Shown here: positions 34,802 through 48,000 of the stretch, piece after piece
How the letters are laid out: every line of letters begins with the position of its first letter
Numbering within the stretch: the stretch's first letter is position 1
Notes under the pieces: generated by a model
Database searches by the model: none
Told to the model about the DNA's origin: nothing
What the model saw: only the letters and a program-made list of their open reading frames with translations
Translations under genes and position numbers: made by a program
DNA from: Branchiostoma lanceolatum
Taxonomy: Eukaryota; Chordata; Leptocardii; Amphioxiformes; Branchiostomatidae
Direction of reading: 5' to 3'
DNA length: 64,000 nucleotides
Assembly (NCBI RefSeq): GCF_035083965.1
Contig: NC_089731.1
Coordinates: 9,336,501-9,400,500 of the forward strand

Positions 34802-37078
34802 CTGGAGGGGAGGGTGGGGGTTGGTTATCTGACACAGCAGTCTGATAATTATAACCGTTATGAGGATTCCCATTTATAATCGTCTTTCGCATGATGACAA
34901 CGAAGTATCAACTGTCTTTAATCTTTATAACACGTGCACTTTGAATATTTGTGAAAAGGTATTGGAAATCCAGACTGTCTGACATATATTCAAAGTCAAT
35001 TATCCTTATAATCAGAGCATGGTGAGAATGAAGACACCACAATATAGAGGAAATACAAGCTCTTTCAAATCAAATCAAATTACATGTAAAATAGCAAGTG
35101 ACAAATATAACTCTAAGGCTTCCAAACATAATTTCATTGAGATTAATGCAAATTTCTGACACAAGCGGTTTGTCTGTTGCCACGGTGCTGTTGCAATTTT
35201 GGTTTTGAGCATGCTGCCCAAACCCTATGAACGGTGATTATCTGATACTTACCGGCTGAGATCATGACGATGCCCGACACCAGCGGCATGTCGGCGGCGG
35301 TGCCGTTCTTGGCGAGACCCACCACCGCCATGATGAACGCCGCGAACACCAGGAGGAGACCAAACAAGGAGCAGAACCGGACACCGTGGAACCACATCCG
35401 GTTGTCTGCAGGGTCTGGATTGTAAGGAATGGACATTTTGTTATTAAAGGCACACTATGTAAGATCTCATTTAAACCTCTGTGGGTAAGATTCGGACAAT
35501 ACAACACATTTGAATACAGACAGTAAATTTTCTAACACTTCTTTTCATAGTAAGTTTGAATCAATCCTATGGCAGTGTATACCAATATTTAGGGAGAGAA
35601 GTTGCAACTATTGCAATGATTGAAGGAAGAAATTAACAAAATGACGGTATGAAAGGGCACAATAAAAAGCGAGGTGAAATTACATCTATGGAATTCATAG
35701 ATCTATAATCGACAGTAAAAGAAAAACTCTTTGGGGTTCCGTATCAAAAAACTTCACAGAGGGAAGGACATTCATAAGCCTTTAAAAACACTCTTCAATC
35801 AAGTTAAGCGTGTTGAATCCCATGCTCAACTAACTGTGATCTTCCACAAACGTGTGGGTTTGCTATGACCAATGCTGTGCCAAACTGCACCTCTCGTTAC
35901 ATCAAGGAGGTTACATTTGGTATGGCCCTTTGGCCCTTACGGAGAAACCAACAAAAATCCTTGAGTCTTCCGCTGCAGGTAATTACAGACAAATCCCCCT
36001 GTTCACCGACCCAGAAAGGAATTACTGCCGCCATTCTGGTGTTTACACAAAATCTTACCGGAAACACAACAACAGTGTCCATTACAGCTGGGAATGTTAT
36101 GGCATAAAATCGACACTTCATGGTAAATCTTATGACACGAAAACAATTATTTGAGAAAATCAAACCGCATTCCCAACCGATAGAAAGCGAATTAGTTTTT
36201 TAGAATTTAGGTAAAACACACAAAAGAAGACAACGATGTTACCAACAGGAATGTTGTGCAACAAAAGGGCCATGTTGTGAGTGCCGTAGTGAATTCAAAC
36301 CAACCACGAACTTTGAACACACCCGACTCAGTATAAACCAGCGCCTCCGGCCTGAATAATAACTGTCTATGGCAGGGAGTGACGCATGGTAAACATCTTA
36401 CAAACAAGTAGAGTTTATTCGCATATGTCAGTAAAAATACCTCCGCTGTACATCACTTTTAATTTGAAACATTATGGTGAATAAAAACCCTTCTTCTAAT
36501 CCTACGGTAGTTCATATTACCACGCAGTTTACCTTCGTTTGTACAAGTTTGGTTTCCTTGTACTACTTATTCCATTAGATGTCTTTGGACTTAATCGACA
36601 CTTAAGTAACTGCCCCTCTTTTGTTTCCGTTATGTTTTAAAGCCGAAGAAGAATAACTTTATTGCAAAAGTACACAACGAAAACAGAAACGGCCGAATAA
36701 AGAGACAGAACCAACCCCCCCACCCACCTGTGAACAAATGTCGGATTCCGTCGTGCAACAATTCAAACGACCGGGATTAGCGGACCGTGTCGTGTGTCAA
36801 CGAAGGGTGGGGATGCACTCGAGGTATCATATAACACATTAGAAATATCCCTGATTTAGCAATGATAAAACTTCGAGTATATGGTACATAATTTTACCTT
36901 CTGGTCCGATCTGTTTGCAGCCTAGCGTCCAGTCCCACCAACAGCGTCGGAACAGCCCGTCCTCCCAGTACCCGTCAAAGGACAGCCAGCTAGTGGACGA
37001 TATGGACACCACAGCGAACACCAAGGCGCAGAAACCCAGCACGATCCCCGCGATTCGGAATCCCATTCCGTGGACCAT
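34602..37078 (-). CDS. claudin/PMP22-like four-TM protein (180 aa, 3 exons)
   Basis: Exons 36898-37078, 35253-35414, 34602-34801; GT/AG junctions, both phase 1, total 181 codons including stop. TM1 (IAGIVLGFCALVFAVVSISS) is followed by a first loop with W...GLF...C...C (SWLSFDGYWEDGLFRRCWW, then GC), the superfamily signature W-GLW-C-C with Phe for Trp. TM2 is FCSLFGLLLVFAAFIMAVVG, TM3 spans exons 2-3 (GIVMISAGLLLLCGVIVYTA) and TM4 is YILEWIAAGLAFISGGLLVS. Expected in the plasma membrane, at cell contacts if a true claudin. The short first loop (~30 aa) fits PMP22/EMP or claudin-like forms rather than classic ~50-aa claudin loops. Either of the first two Met (1 or 5) may start it. Confidence 0.82.
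35253..35414 (-). CDS. claudin-like exon 2 (TM2, start of TM3)
   Basis: Acceptor TTACAATCCAG; an alternative in-frame acceptor CCCTGCAG nine bases on would remove three residues. Donor GCCG|GTAAGT. Confidence 0.82.
35415..36897. other. intron 1 of claudin-like gene
   Basis: No nested gene seen. At 36647-36675 there is a minus-strand GCAATAAAGTTATTCTTC, a LINE-tail-like end. Confidence 0.5.
36898..37078 (-). CDS. claudin-like exon 1 (TM1, loop 1)
   Basis: ATG at 37076-37078; donor GAAG|GTAAAA. Holds TM1 and the GLF-C-C signature. Confidence 0.82.
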
Positions 37079-39530
37079 GATGAAGTGTTAGAATTCGTAC
37101 TCAGTCCTTGAGAAAAGAAGCTACTGAGACGATAGTCTACAGGTTTCCGTCCACTGTCTTTGTCTGTTGTAGCCTGTCCGGAAACTAAGATGGCGGACTG
37201 CAAAAAAAATCCAAGAACTGAGTAGTTCTGCGTTCAAACGTTCACAAGCACGAAAACTCAACAGAAAACAGCAGAAAAGGTCACGATGACTGAAAAATAA
37301 GGGCGTAAGCTTTGTCCAAAACCGTCACCTCTTCTCCCAGACGGTTAAATTTGTTGTCGGTTAGGAACTGGCTGGACAGGTTTTGTAGAAAGGGCGTGTC
37401 CACTCTCTCACGCAGGTGGAAATTGTCAACAAACCGGTGGGAAAAACAACGTCGCTGACTGGCTTTGAACCAGAACGATTTAGTGTGGTAATTCTAAATA
37501 CTTCTGAGAATGTGTTGTTCGTTAAACCAACGTGCCCTTCACAACAGGTTGTTGTATGATATTTTTCGATTCCGCACCACCCCCTTGACGCATGTTGATG
37601 GTATGTTCCTGAGCGGCTGGCGGTGCCATCCCCCGCGGCAGGTAAGTCGGGTATTGTTCGTGACGACTCACCTGTGTCCTTCTCCGCACAAACAGAACAC
37701 GCAGCAGTGCGCAGGCGCGGGGAGATGTTTTGGGGCATACCGAACCCGTGACGTCACGGCGGGTTCACGGGAAACTGACAGGTCAGACCAATTTGAAAGT
37801 ACGGTCACGCACAGCTTGAACAAATTTATCTTTATAAAGTGGATCTTTATGAAAGACTTTCTCAGCACTGGACTTCCAGTGATGACGACCGGTCACACTA
37901 ATTACCGAAAACAACCAAAAATGCCTCCGCGTGACTTTTGTACAGTTGCAAAGTGATCAATCATTTATGCCAACGTGCTTTCCAATCAAAAGTTCTGTTG
38001 CATTCATGCAGCCACCTGACTTGTTCCTCCACACATGGCGCATTGCGATCCACCCCAAGGCCAGAAACGAACCGTCTCTTCCCGTAAGGCCCAAGTGGAA
38101 CTTGAGGTACCCTCTTCACAAACACCGCTCCATACTCATCTCCAAACAGACGTTGGACTTCTCTGTAGCCTCCTTTGTATGCCTTCTGGGCGACGTCGGC
38201 GTTTTGTGTGTGTGTGTGTGTGTGTGTGTGTTTGGTGACCGCTGCGCTGATTCGCGATTTTCAACTTATCCGGTCCAGGGTCTTTAGCTGGGGTAACCGT
38301 ATTGCCGCTTTCACGAAGCCATCTTACCCGAAACTGAAAACAGACATAGAAATAGTGCTATCCCTTACTTGTGGAGACTCCTAAATACCATTTAAACTCA
38401 TCTGCTGTGCAAACGTCTCGCCTGAATGTTGTAATGATGGTACAGTAAACTACTCAATATATCTATTGAAACACGATAAGCTTTGTCTCAAGAAAGGAAA
38501 GTGTAGCAGCGGGCACTTTATAAGGTCAGGGTTGGTCTTGTTTAAACGTTTACAAATGACTGGAAATGTGAAGGTATATCTCGATGGAAGTCATTCTTAC
38601 AGCACAATACTTCTCGCTAGGGTTGTTTGTTCTAGCGTGAGTCTTTTTTCAATGGAGGACGCTGACCGTCCGTTCTGATTGGTGTAAGTTCTCCCGAGTG
38701 CATACAGGCTAGATTCAGGCTACAGTTCGCAAAACGATCGCTAGATGACGCAAAGACATTGTCTGTTCCTTGACCTGCTGCTTTCCTGAAATTCGCATAG
38801 ATTTTCACTAAAAGCTGCTGAAAGTTGTGACGAGCTTGACCGTTTACAATTGATCAAATTTGCAATTGTACACGAGGACTACAATGTGACTTTACAGATA
38901 GATTAAGACTCAGAGGAGACTTTGAAGCGCCGTCTTAATTGATAGATGAAAACACAGTCGCACATACAGATGATGGAGTTGCGTGGGAACGCGTAATACG
39001 CCTAACATACTTACCATGGTCAGCAAAGAAATGTTGAAAGCCCGCATTAGATGGGTCCAGTTGAGTTCATCATCTGGTTATCCACGGTGAGGGCTGTCAG
39101 GAATGACTCGACTCCCAGGTGGTGAGAAAGATAAGAAAACAGTTACCTTTGAGTGCCAGAGTTACTGCGGTAATCCCAATGTGTGTTTTGTTCGCTACAG
39201 AGCTTAATATATATAGAAGTTGTCACCTCTGTCGGGGGAAAGTTGAGCTTTTGGTAAAGATTTATTCCCAAGCCACCGTGTGATCAGATAGATACTCGTT
39301 TCTCTTTGTAACGTGTCGGATGAGTTGACTTTCGTCCTGAATTGACCTTCTTCAATTGGAATCTCTCGGTCTTTGAAGCGAACGTTAATCGTGTCTTAGA
39401 AAAGGCGGCCTTGCCTCTTTATTGGCGTCCATTGTCTGAAGTAGACTTTAAACAATGGATAGTACACCTGGTGGTGAGAAACACGAGATGTAACTATGTA
39501 ACAATGTCTCTATAACATTTTATTTTATTT
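37079..39530. other. intergenic, no gene recognised
   Basis: 5' flank of the claudin-like gene, then low-complexity DNA. A 125-codon minus-strand frame (37361-37738) and overlapping frames show no recognisable protein. Confidence 0.4.
38205..38231. repeat. (GT)n microsatellite
   Basis: Uninterrupted GT dinucleotides, about 13 units. Confidence 0.9.
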
Positions 39531-41192
39531 TAGTTCTCAATGTTAGGTTTGCCAAGTAATTGTGTAGATCGATTAGATTTTATTCCATGTAAATCAGAAT
39601 CAGGCCTAAAAGAATGCCTGAGGACACTGGACCAATTTTGTTCCCTATGGAAATTATCAATCAATAAGAACAAGACAAAAGTAATGATTTTCTCAAAAAA
39701 GGGACGGACAGCCAATTATAAGCATTCTCCTTTCAAATCTCAAGGTCAAGCTTTAGAGATAGCTAAATTTTACACATACTTAGGAGTGGACATTACACCG
39801 TCAGGATCTTTTAGTCGTGCCATTAAACAGTTAAGACTGAAAGCTTTACGTGCCTCTTTTAGATTAAAATCATTATTATCATCAAACTCAAATCCGTCAA
39901 TCTCCCTAGCTATTGATCTGTTTAACAGTTTGGTGAAACCTATTCTGCTTTATTGCAGTGAACTTACTGGAATAAATGTGCAATGTAGAGACCTAATTTT
40001 CAAAGGGATTAAGGAATATCCCAATGAAAAGATCAGAACATCTATAGATACAATCCTCCGTCCGATATTGGGGTCGGATGTTGGTTTACTGAGAGTTAGT
40101 CGCTTAGGAAGGATATCAGACCCCTCGTCTACAGTTGCTCGCCCTGTTGTTGTTCGATTCAAGAAGTATAGTGACAAACTGAACGTGATTTACCAGTCAG
40201 ACACTCTGTTAAGGAACCAGAATGTCACACTAGATCAACCAAAAATTTCCTATGAAATTCCTGACTTGGAATATGTACTTTTAAATTTTTGCAAAATTAT
40301 ACTACGTGTTCCAAAAAGTTCTATAAATGCCGCCGTAAGGGGTGAATTGGGCGTATTCCCGTTGTTCATTGACAGTCAAACACAGTTGATTAAATACTGG
40401 CTAAGATTGAAGAATTCACCTAATGACAGGATTGTTAAAAAAGCATACGACACTTCAGTCGAAGAAGAACATGACTGGGCTACTCACGTTCAAGATATAT
40501 TATGTAGACATGGGTTCCAAAATGTTTGGCTTAACCCCGCAGTTAATGCCAATTATTTTGGAATCATATTTAAAGAACGTCTGAAAGACTCATTTCTCTC
40601 TGGCTGGAGGGAACAACTTAGACATTCCAGTAAACTACACGCATATTCTAAAATCAAAAAGCACTTTGGCATGGAAACATATCTCACATCAATTCATAAT
40701 AAACTGTTTGCAAATAGCATAACAAAGCTGAGAATCAGTGCACATTGCTTAGAAGTTGAAAAGGGTCGACACCACAACACACCAGCCACTCAGAGATTGT
40801 GTCCAACATGTAATGGAAGTGTTGAAGATGAATTCCACTTTGTGATGAATTGTCCAACTTATAGCAAAGAGAGAGATATGCTTTTACAGACTATTACTAC
40901 TAAGACAAACTTCACCCTATCTGGTACACACAGCGATATTTTCTATGTACTGTTGTCATGTCCGACTCCTATATCCATGTACATAGGTCAATTTCTCCAT
41001 AAATCATTCGAAAAGCGAGACAGAATTACCCATACTTGACTATATATTGTAACAAATACACTGGTTTCGAAAATATTTTGTACTTAGAATTGTAGGATAG
41101 ATTAGCCTTGTAGAACAGTTTGTTGATTTCATGCCATACATTGTACCATGTACGATTGTTGAGCAATAAAGTACACTTCACTTCACTTGTAA
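39531..41192 (+). mobile_element. 5'-truncated LINE (non-LTR retrotransposon)
   Basis: Holds the C-terminal part of a non-LTR reverse transcriptase and a 3' end GAGCAATAAAGTACACTTCA with CACTT repeats instead of a poly(A) tail, as in CR1/L2/Jockey-group elements. The 5' part, including endonuclease and RT catalytic centre, is missing. Related tails lie at 15721 and 36647. Confidence 0.75.
39540..41039 (+). CDS. LINE ORF fragment: RT thumb and C-terminal zinc-finger region (499 aa)
   Basis: Starts about where the YADD box would be (no such box is present); SESGLKECLRTLDQFCSLWK and LSINKNKTKVMIFSKKG are typical of the palm-to-thumb transition in Jockey/CR1-type RTs. KFYTYLGVDITPSGSF and KPILLYCSELTG follow. 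Near residues 418-445 is CPTCNGSVEDEFHFVMNCP, the usual C-terminal zinc-binding motif. The frame is open for 499 codons with an in-frame stop just before the Met, so it is a recent truncated copy and cannot act as an RT on its own. Confidence 0.8.
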   Translation: MLGLPSNCVDRLDFIPCKSESGLKECLRTLDQFCSLWKLSINKNKTKVMIFSKKGRTANYKHSPFKSQGQALEIAKFYTYLGVDITPSGSFSRAIKQLRLKALRASFRLKSLLSSNSNPSISLAIDLFNSLVKPILLYCSELTGINVQCRDLIFKGIKEYPNEKIRTSIDTILRPILGSDVGLLRVSRLGRISDPSSTVARPVVVRFKKYSDKLNVIYQSDTLLRNQNVTLDQPKISYEIPDLEYVLLNFCKIILRVPKSSINAAVRGELGVFPLFIDSQTQLIKYWLRLKNSPNDRIVKKAYDTSVEEEHDWATHVQDILCRHGFQNVWLNPAVNANYFGIIFKERLKDSFLSGWREQLRHSSKLHAYSKIKKHFGMETYLTSIHNKLFANSITKLRISAHCLEVEKGRHHNTPATQRLCPTCNGSVEDEFHFVMNCPTYSKERDMLLQTITTKTNFTLSGTHSDIFYVLLSCPTPISMYIGQFLHKSFEKRDRITHT

Positions 41193-42876
41193 AGTTGACT
41201 AAGGTAGTGCTATGTGCAAATCTGTAATTGTAAATGTATATGTGGTTATTTATAGCACAGGATTCCAGGAAGAATAGTTATGATCTACGATGTATGGTAC
41301 TAATGGATGTTCCAAATATACAAACAGACAAGCCTCAGTTGCAGACCCCTCCAGACACAATTTTAAACTACGCATGCGCACTGGTTTAGGATTGCTACCG
41401 GGTTCTGATTGCATCTAATGGCCGTAAAGAGTAACAAATTAGTATCAGATGTAAATCATAAGACGATGTATAATCATTAAATCGTATATGGCTAAAGAAA
41501 AACGGTTAGTGGGTTTTGTATGCAATGGAGATGTCCGAAATGCCCGAATAAGATTGTCTACGAGTACGTACACTTGTCCAGTCATCCGATTAAAAGTTTG
41601 GTCCGCCGGTATGAGCGCTCAGTAAGAGTGAAGGGATGACCAGGCACAACATGCACGTGGAGATCTCTATGATAGCGGTTCGGCAAACAGTAAAACATGT
41701 AACGTTATCAGTCAAAGTGCAATAACATCTCGGCGCATAGCGTCTCGGCTGACAAGAAAAGAGTAGCCACTCTAAGACCTTTTTAGTAACAGTTCATAGA
41801 TCAGACTTATTGCAGGATGAAAAACTTCTAAGATTTTTGCCTTGTTCGTTACATAGGATTACACTTGAAAGGGTTTCTAATCAGTGAGCTTTATCGCCAG
41901 TCTTAGTGTGTAATCTTAATGGAAACTGGTGTCTTGTGATGTCGAGTGAAAAGTTGGAAAAGACCATGTTACAGCGCAGCTGCACTCTCTTGGGATCGAT
42001 CTGATTTGTACCTGAAAGGAGGCTAGAATTTTCCCACCATACTCCTTCTATCGTCTCAGATAACCATCAACAACATTTGAAGGTGATGAAGTCAGTTCGA
42101 GGTGCCGATATGTCAGAAGGTCAGGATAAAAGTGGAAACGGCGGTTGTTTGTGGGCCCCAGGAGAGTTGTTAAAGGTGAGGGGTTAGTCGGCTCAGATAA
42201 CGATTCGCAATTCTTTACTACGCTCGCTGATTGACGACCCAGATCACTGCGCAAAACGCGGGAAGAATTAGGCAGGGGCCTCAGAACGACGATTTTGAGA
42301 GAGTTATTTCAGTAGTTTCGTCTCCACATGGGTTCAGCTTGATCAATATCTGCGTGTAGTTGGCGGAGAGAATATCTTATAGGTAAGACGAAAGCTTAAA
42401 AGTGAAATGCCAATTGGCGCTGAAGGGTAGGATAGAGTAAAAAGCACAGCTCCGCAAAAATAGATCTGGAAAAGCCAGTAATTTGGATGGACAACGCACA
42501 TTTACACCCTGCATTTGTAAAAACGCACACATATCTATCCCATATACTCGTAACTATTATACCCCATTGTGTTGTAAAGTCACGCATGAACCTGGTATAA
42601 AGGTGTAAACTAAATACCCCATAGCTCGTTTATGAATTGCATATTTCAACTTGCACCTGCACTTTTACTAAAGAGCATTATCCCATATATACAATGCATG
42701 TGTGTTTTTATTAGATAGTTTTCAACGGCATTTGGAGGTTGATATACAGCGAGTATATGTGACAAGTCGTTCGATGTAATGTAACAACCTGTCAACGTGC
42801 GCCCGAGAATGTTACACTAAAGGCCAGTTACATATACTACAAATGTGTCACCAGGACTGGTTTCATTTCTCTGTAC
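41193..42876. other. intergenic, no gene recognised
   Basis: Low-GC sequence with no supported exon or repeat. Confidence 0.4.
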
Positions 42877-42890
42877 AACTGATGTATTAT

Positions 42891-42998
42891 ACGCCAAAAA
42901 TAATTACTCAAGCAACTGGATAAAATTTTGAAACAGTTGCTTGAGTAATTATTTTTGGCGTATCTTACTACCTGGATGTCTAACTTTCATTAACGTAT
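42891..42998 (+). mobile_element. short hairpin retroelement-like insertion, copy 2
   Basis: Flanked by a 14-bp direct repeat AACTGATGTATTAT (42877-42890 and 42999-43012). A perfect 28-bp hairpin (arms 42891-42918 and 42934-42961, start ACGCCAAAAATAATTACTCA) is followed by ATCTTACTACCTGGATGTC and TAACTTTCATTAACGTAT, the module shared with 30696-30820. Confidence 0.7.
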
Positions 42999-43012
42999 AA
43001 CTGATGTATTAT

Positions 43013-44975
43013 CCTAATCAGCCGTGATGTTTTACCAGGAAACAGCCCACATCAAAAGAAAGGAGTCGAGAGTTTTTGCGGAATTTTGATGAAGCGCTGC
43101 CGTGGCCTAGTAGTGGCGTCAGGGGAACTGGTCTCGGACTGCACATGTGGTGATCTGCAGTTTATCTACATCTCCTACATCCACAACAATTAGGCCAGAG
43201 CTTTGTTCTTTCAACCATTGTGTCGTTGGTGCACAACAGGGAGTCGTTCTGAACATCTGTCTTCAGCGGTACGGACAGCTACTTCGTAAAAACGTCTCTC
43301 CCGGTAGTTCGACCTGTACGTTGAAGAAGCTTCGAGGGGTTAGAAAATCGCCTTTGAGAGTTGTCGTGCAATTGAGAGCGCAATTGGAAAAGTTTTATCC
43401 TCATGTCTGAGTTGCTGACTATGCTAGACTGGCTAACGATTCACCGCCCACACAACGTATGCCGGTTTGGTTAGGTCTAACAGTCTTGGATACCTTCTCA
43501 ACTGTTCCAGGGTTTAAATATGATGTTTCAGCCATAGAGTCAGAACTACAGATTGACATCGCTCGAGACCATAGTAATACCCACTGCCCAATTATAACTC
43601 ACACAAAAGAAGTTGTTTGCGCTAGAAAGGCTATAACGATAACTCCTAAACATTGGAAGCAATGTCTTTTATATATCTGGGCGTATATCATCACATTAAA
43701 AGACCCTAACGGCAGAGATAAGATGCCACCATCGTTACTCATAATGGGTTCCAGAACAGTTAGCCTGGCTGATAATGTCCCCTGTCATGTCAAAGTGGCA
43801 CTACGCTGTGCGGGAAATATTGTTAGAATTACGGGGCGAGGACAATTGGCAGGGGAAAAAAGCTATACACAGTCCCATTACAGTGGGTCGAACGTGCCAA
43901 TCATTTCCATATACAGACACACTATTTGGGTCATGCATTGCCTGTCAAACTGCTATGCTACGCGGGACTCATATATAACGGACGTTGTGCTGTTTTGATG
44001 AGTGACTGTGAAGTTAGGCGTAGAGCATCGACCCCATGTCATGAATAGATGAACCCAAGCCAGCCGTAAAATTTGCATCAGCAATTATGCTAACAGGATC
44101 CCAGGTTGAGGGTATTCACTGAAAGCTCGATATCTATCGCCAATATGAGTCCAAAGCAAACAACATTGACGTTGATTTGTTGATACGTTAGGCTCAAGAA
44201 AATATCAAACTTTGAGTAGTTCTGTTCTCTATCGTATATGTGTATCAAACGATTGCTTGACAGTTATACACAGAGGGTTCATATCAGATGATTAGATGAA
44301 GAGTTGACGAATAGCATAATACAAGTTTTCCTAAGGTAACGTATGCATAGTGAACGATGGTAACGACATGGGGATGACGTAGGGGTTCAGGATGTGATAG
44401 CCATAAGCCGCACGTCCCTCCCAACAGCGGCCTCTTGTCCCTAATGCGCGGCAGACTATAACATTAACTGTAGCTGCGCGCTGTGCGTCAAGCGGTCGAC
44501 AGTGACAGATGCGAGCTGTCTAGTCTTTTCATGGGTCCGTTTTCATGATAGCCGTCCCCCTCCCCCCAATCGCACTACATTCTTTTATGGCCCTCTGTTA
44601 AGATTTACGGCCTCATCATTCCTGCAGTTCGCATGGAAGCTGTACCGTTAACCTGACAGGAAACGTCGGATTGCAGTGACCAATGGCAGCCCCGCATGAT
44701 AGGACATGAATTATTCAGCATGCAATGACTACTACGCTATTCGTTGCTGCCGGCTCTGGTACAGTTTCGGCGACTGTGGGGGTCGGTTATCAACTTTATC
44801 ACGCTCAGTCAGCGGTTTTGTTCCAGGGTGTCTGCTAGTCCATCTTGACTTCAGCGGTCTGTGCATCAGCAGACTACGGCATAGGTATCCCTAACGGCGC
44901 TCACAAATTTGCCGTAGATTTAGCGGTGGTAGCCACCGAGCTGTGCGGCAGCCGTCCCGGCCAACTTGAGCAGGC
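43013..44975. other. 5' flank of glycine-receptor-like gene
   Basis: A 179-codon open frame at 43459-43998 has no recognisable domain and is not called. From about 44390 the sequence becomes richer in GC and probably contains the channel gene promoter and leader; no TATA box stands out. Confidence 0.4.
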
Positions 44976-45055
44976 ATGGTGATGGGGACACTACGCGCTG
45001 CTGGCCGGCGGACTGTTCTGATGCTTTGTGCTCTACTAGTCGGATGCTTGCACAG
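44976..45055 (+). CDS. GlyR-like exon 1 (signal peptide)
   Basis: ATG GTG ATG..., then two Arg-rich turns and TVLMLCALLVGCL; donor ACAG|GTAAGT leaves two bases. The phase matches the next exon 8.56 kb away, and no better signal exon is seen nearer. Linkage is inferred. Confidence 0.7.
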
Positions 45056-48000
45056 GTAAGTGCCACATACTTCAGATACTGTGTGTTCTCGAAGACCATA
45101 TATTAGAGGTCGGCTGTTGGAGCATATCATGGTAACTAAAAGTAGTACATATGCGTTGTTGCTGCAAGTCAAATACATTTAAGACCACCTGCTGTTGAAC
45201 GTTCTCTTGCTAAGATATGGGGTATTGAATGAATCTATGATGACAGAAAGGCATTGCTCCAGGAGGTCTAGTATAACGTCCCTCAGTAACCATCCACATG
45301 GCCGTTTATACCGTCTTACCTGGTGTTTAACTATGAAAATGTGGCTCATTAAAATGTCGTGCGTTCAGCCAAGAGCTCTCAACTGGTTAACATGGCGTTT
45401 TGGTCTTGACCTTTGAAGCCCCGTGGTACTGGGTCTACAAGTTGTTGATTCAACGAATAATAAATCAAACATAAATCATCTTAGATATAATGTGGGAGTG
45501 TATCGGCCTTTAAGAGGATGCCTAGATTCGAAACATGGCGAAATAAAGGGTATTTGTGTAAGAACTGAACAGACAACAACAAAAACTTAATAGCGTAACA
45601 ACCGATCCATATTTGTCAACTAAAGCTAACATCCAGCTGAATTCACAGTCTTTATTTTACATGCACGCCTAACAATTACTTCTCGATATGCAAAGACATG
45701 TGACTTGACTGCAAGCAAAGTCGGCCATCGTGTGCGCAAATGTAAAAACAGGTCGAAGTCAATACAAACGCGAATTTCATCCAGAAACTCTTTGTGTATG
45801 TATCATATAGCAATGGTCCGTATCCATTAGGCTATAGATACGCATTGTACCCAGTGTTGATTTGCCACCGTGAGCAGAAACAACCATGCAGTGATGACCG
45901 TTCCCTCGCGTTACATATGTTGTACATACTTTAATGTAGATGAATCTTTTCTTCCGCTGCTACCCCTTAAATCAGAGGCTGGCTCCCACACAGACACGCC
46001 TGAAAGGTGAAAAAAGTCTAGATAGTATTACGAAGTTGAACTAAATACAGATTCATTGACGAGACAGAAGCGTGACTACGCCGGCCTCTACCCCTACATG
46101 TAAGTATCTAGCGTTTCCTTAGTCCAAAGCTAGGCTTATATAAAGTACGTTCTTTACGGTAGTGAGTAAAGCAGCTTAAAGGCTCAGAACCCAGCGACCT
46201 GCACCGCACCCCATATCACAGAAGGGTCATTTTGTGTTGTTATAATGTCATGAAAATCTGAAACAGAAGCCGTAACGACTTACAAGGAGCTATTCGCCCT
46301 GTATGTCCGACGCCAAGATATCGATGTTCGATTAACGTTCATTTGGAGTAATGCCTTTCTCTCATCATAAATGCATTTAATTCCCCATATTTCAATAACA
46401 GGAAGATCCTGGATTCCTCGCTGATGTATCGGGAATTTCCTGGATTTATTTTGACTGACCCATTTTGTTGACTACAGAGCACAAACCACGCGTGACGCAT
46501 ACTGAGTATTGGTGTGTAGCTACACATTGGCGCATCTGGGATGTTGGAGCAACTCGTTTATCGAACGCGCCTTAAACATCCGAGATATCTGCTGTATTTT
46601 CTGGGACGTGTCGTAATCGATTTATTGAGAAAATAAAGTTCGAGCTACATACATACAAAGTTTTTGAAAACTGTTTCGTTCGTGGATCCATTAAGTGTTT
46701 TACTAATGATTTTGCAATCCACCAAATCCCACACTAAATCAACTAGACATGCTCACAGACGCGCACTGATTGCCTCTGCGGTTTAACGGAACTTAAGTTA
46801 AATTCAGAATACGTCATGAGGGAGGACATTTTGTGTAGAGAATCCACAATGTATAACTGCCAGCACAGTGCAATGATTATGCAACGCTTGAAGTTGATAA
46901 GGCACTGGGCCCATGATCCAACTAGTTAACTGTTTTAAACTTTTCCTTTCAGTCCATGCAAGAAGTAGCGACTTTTAATGTGACTCGTGTGCACATTCTA
47001 GCCCCACTCCAACTCCTGGGCCCATCTTGGCCCACGCTAATGGTCAAGTTTCTCCATAAGTTGACCTGAACAGCAATGTCTTCTTATAATGGTCCCCGGC
47101 TAATGTATAGCTACACCGACAACGCCAACGGCCACGATGTTATCGCTTAGATAATTAGCTGGTTGCTTCCCGTTACAACTTTAAACGGCAGATATGTCCC
47201 AAAGTCCCTATAGAAGTACACTTTCCCAGTAACAGCGGTCGTGCAGTCTCCATCAGCAGTGTTTGAGGGGTAGTGATCTCCTTCGCTCTGCTCACTCCGA
47301 TGGCACATCAATCAGGAAGAGCTCTCCCTTGAAGGCGTACCTACCCGTCACTCAACAGAAGCTAAAATAGGGCTTACCATATGTTTTGCGAATCTGTGTC
47401 CCTCCTGCCCATTTCTAGACCACTAGGAAACTACAACTGAGCATATTTATGAGAAGACGGTCCGAATGTGAATCGCTAATCGTTAGAAAATGGGACGCTT
47501 GTCGTCATACAACTATTCGCTTATCTTTTTGAGAAGTTGTTCAGAATTATGGGTTGCTTATCTTTCTCGGCAAAATGGTCCATGAAATGAGTTGCATATT
47601 TTCATGGGTAGATGGTCCTCCGATATGACATGCGTATCGTCCTCGCAAAATTGTCCCTGACATGCATATTTTCATGAGAAGATGGTGTACGATAGGAGTT
47701 GCTTATCTCCATACGTTAAGTTGATGCTAGTCTTGAGAGCAAAACTCACATTATAAATGAGATATTGAACCTTCTTTTATCCATTTCTCATATTTTAAAA
47801 AATGACTTTCCAAGTCTAACCTGTAAAAGTTGAATGAATGATAAATCAGGGAGCTATATACGGCCATATTGGCAGTTAAAGGTAGTGATATATATCTTGT
47901 CGGCTCTATGCATCAATCATCACTATCTATTGGACAGATTTTGTCATAAACATTATTACGCGGCAGTACAATTTATGACACACCCGAGGGGGAAAGTAAG

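Noticed and set aside
43088-43150. tRNA/SINE head candidate (GTGGCCTAGTAGTGGCG)
   Set aside because: A-box-like only; no B box at the right distance.
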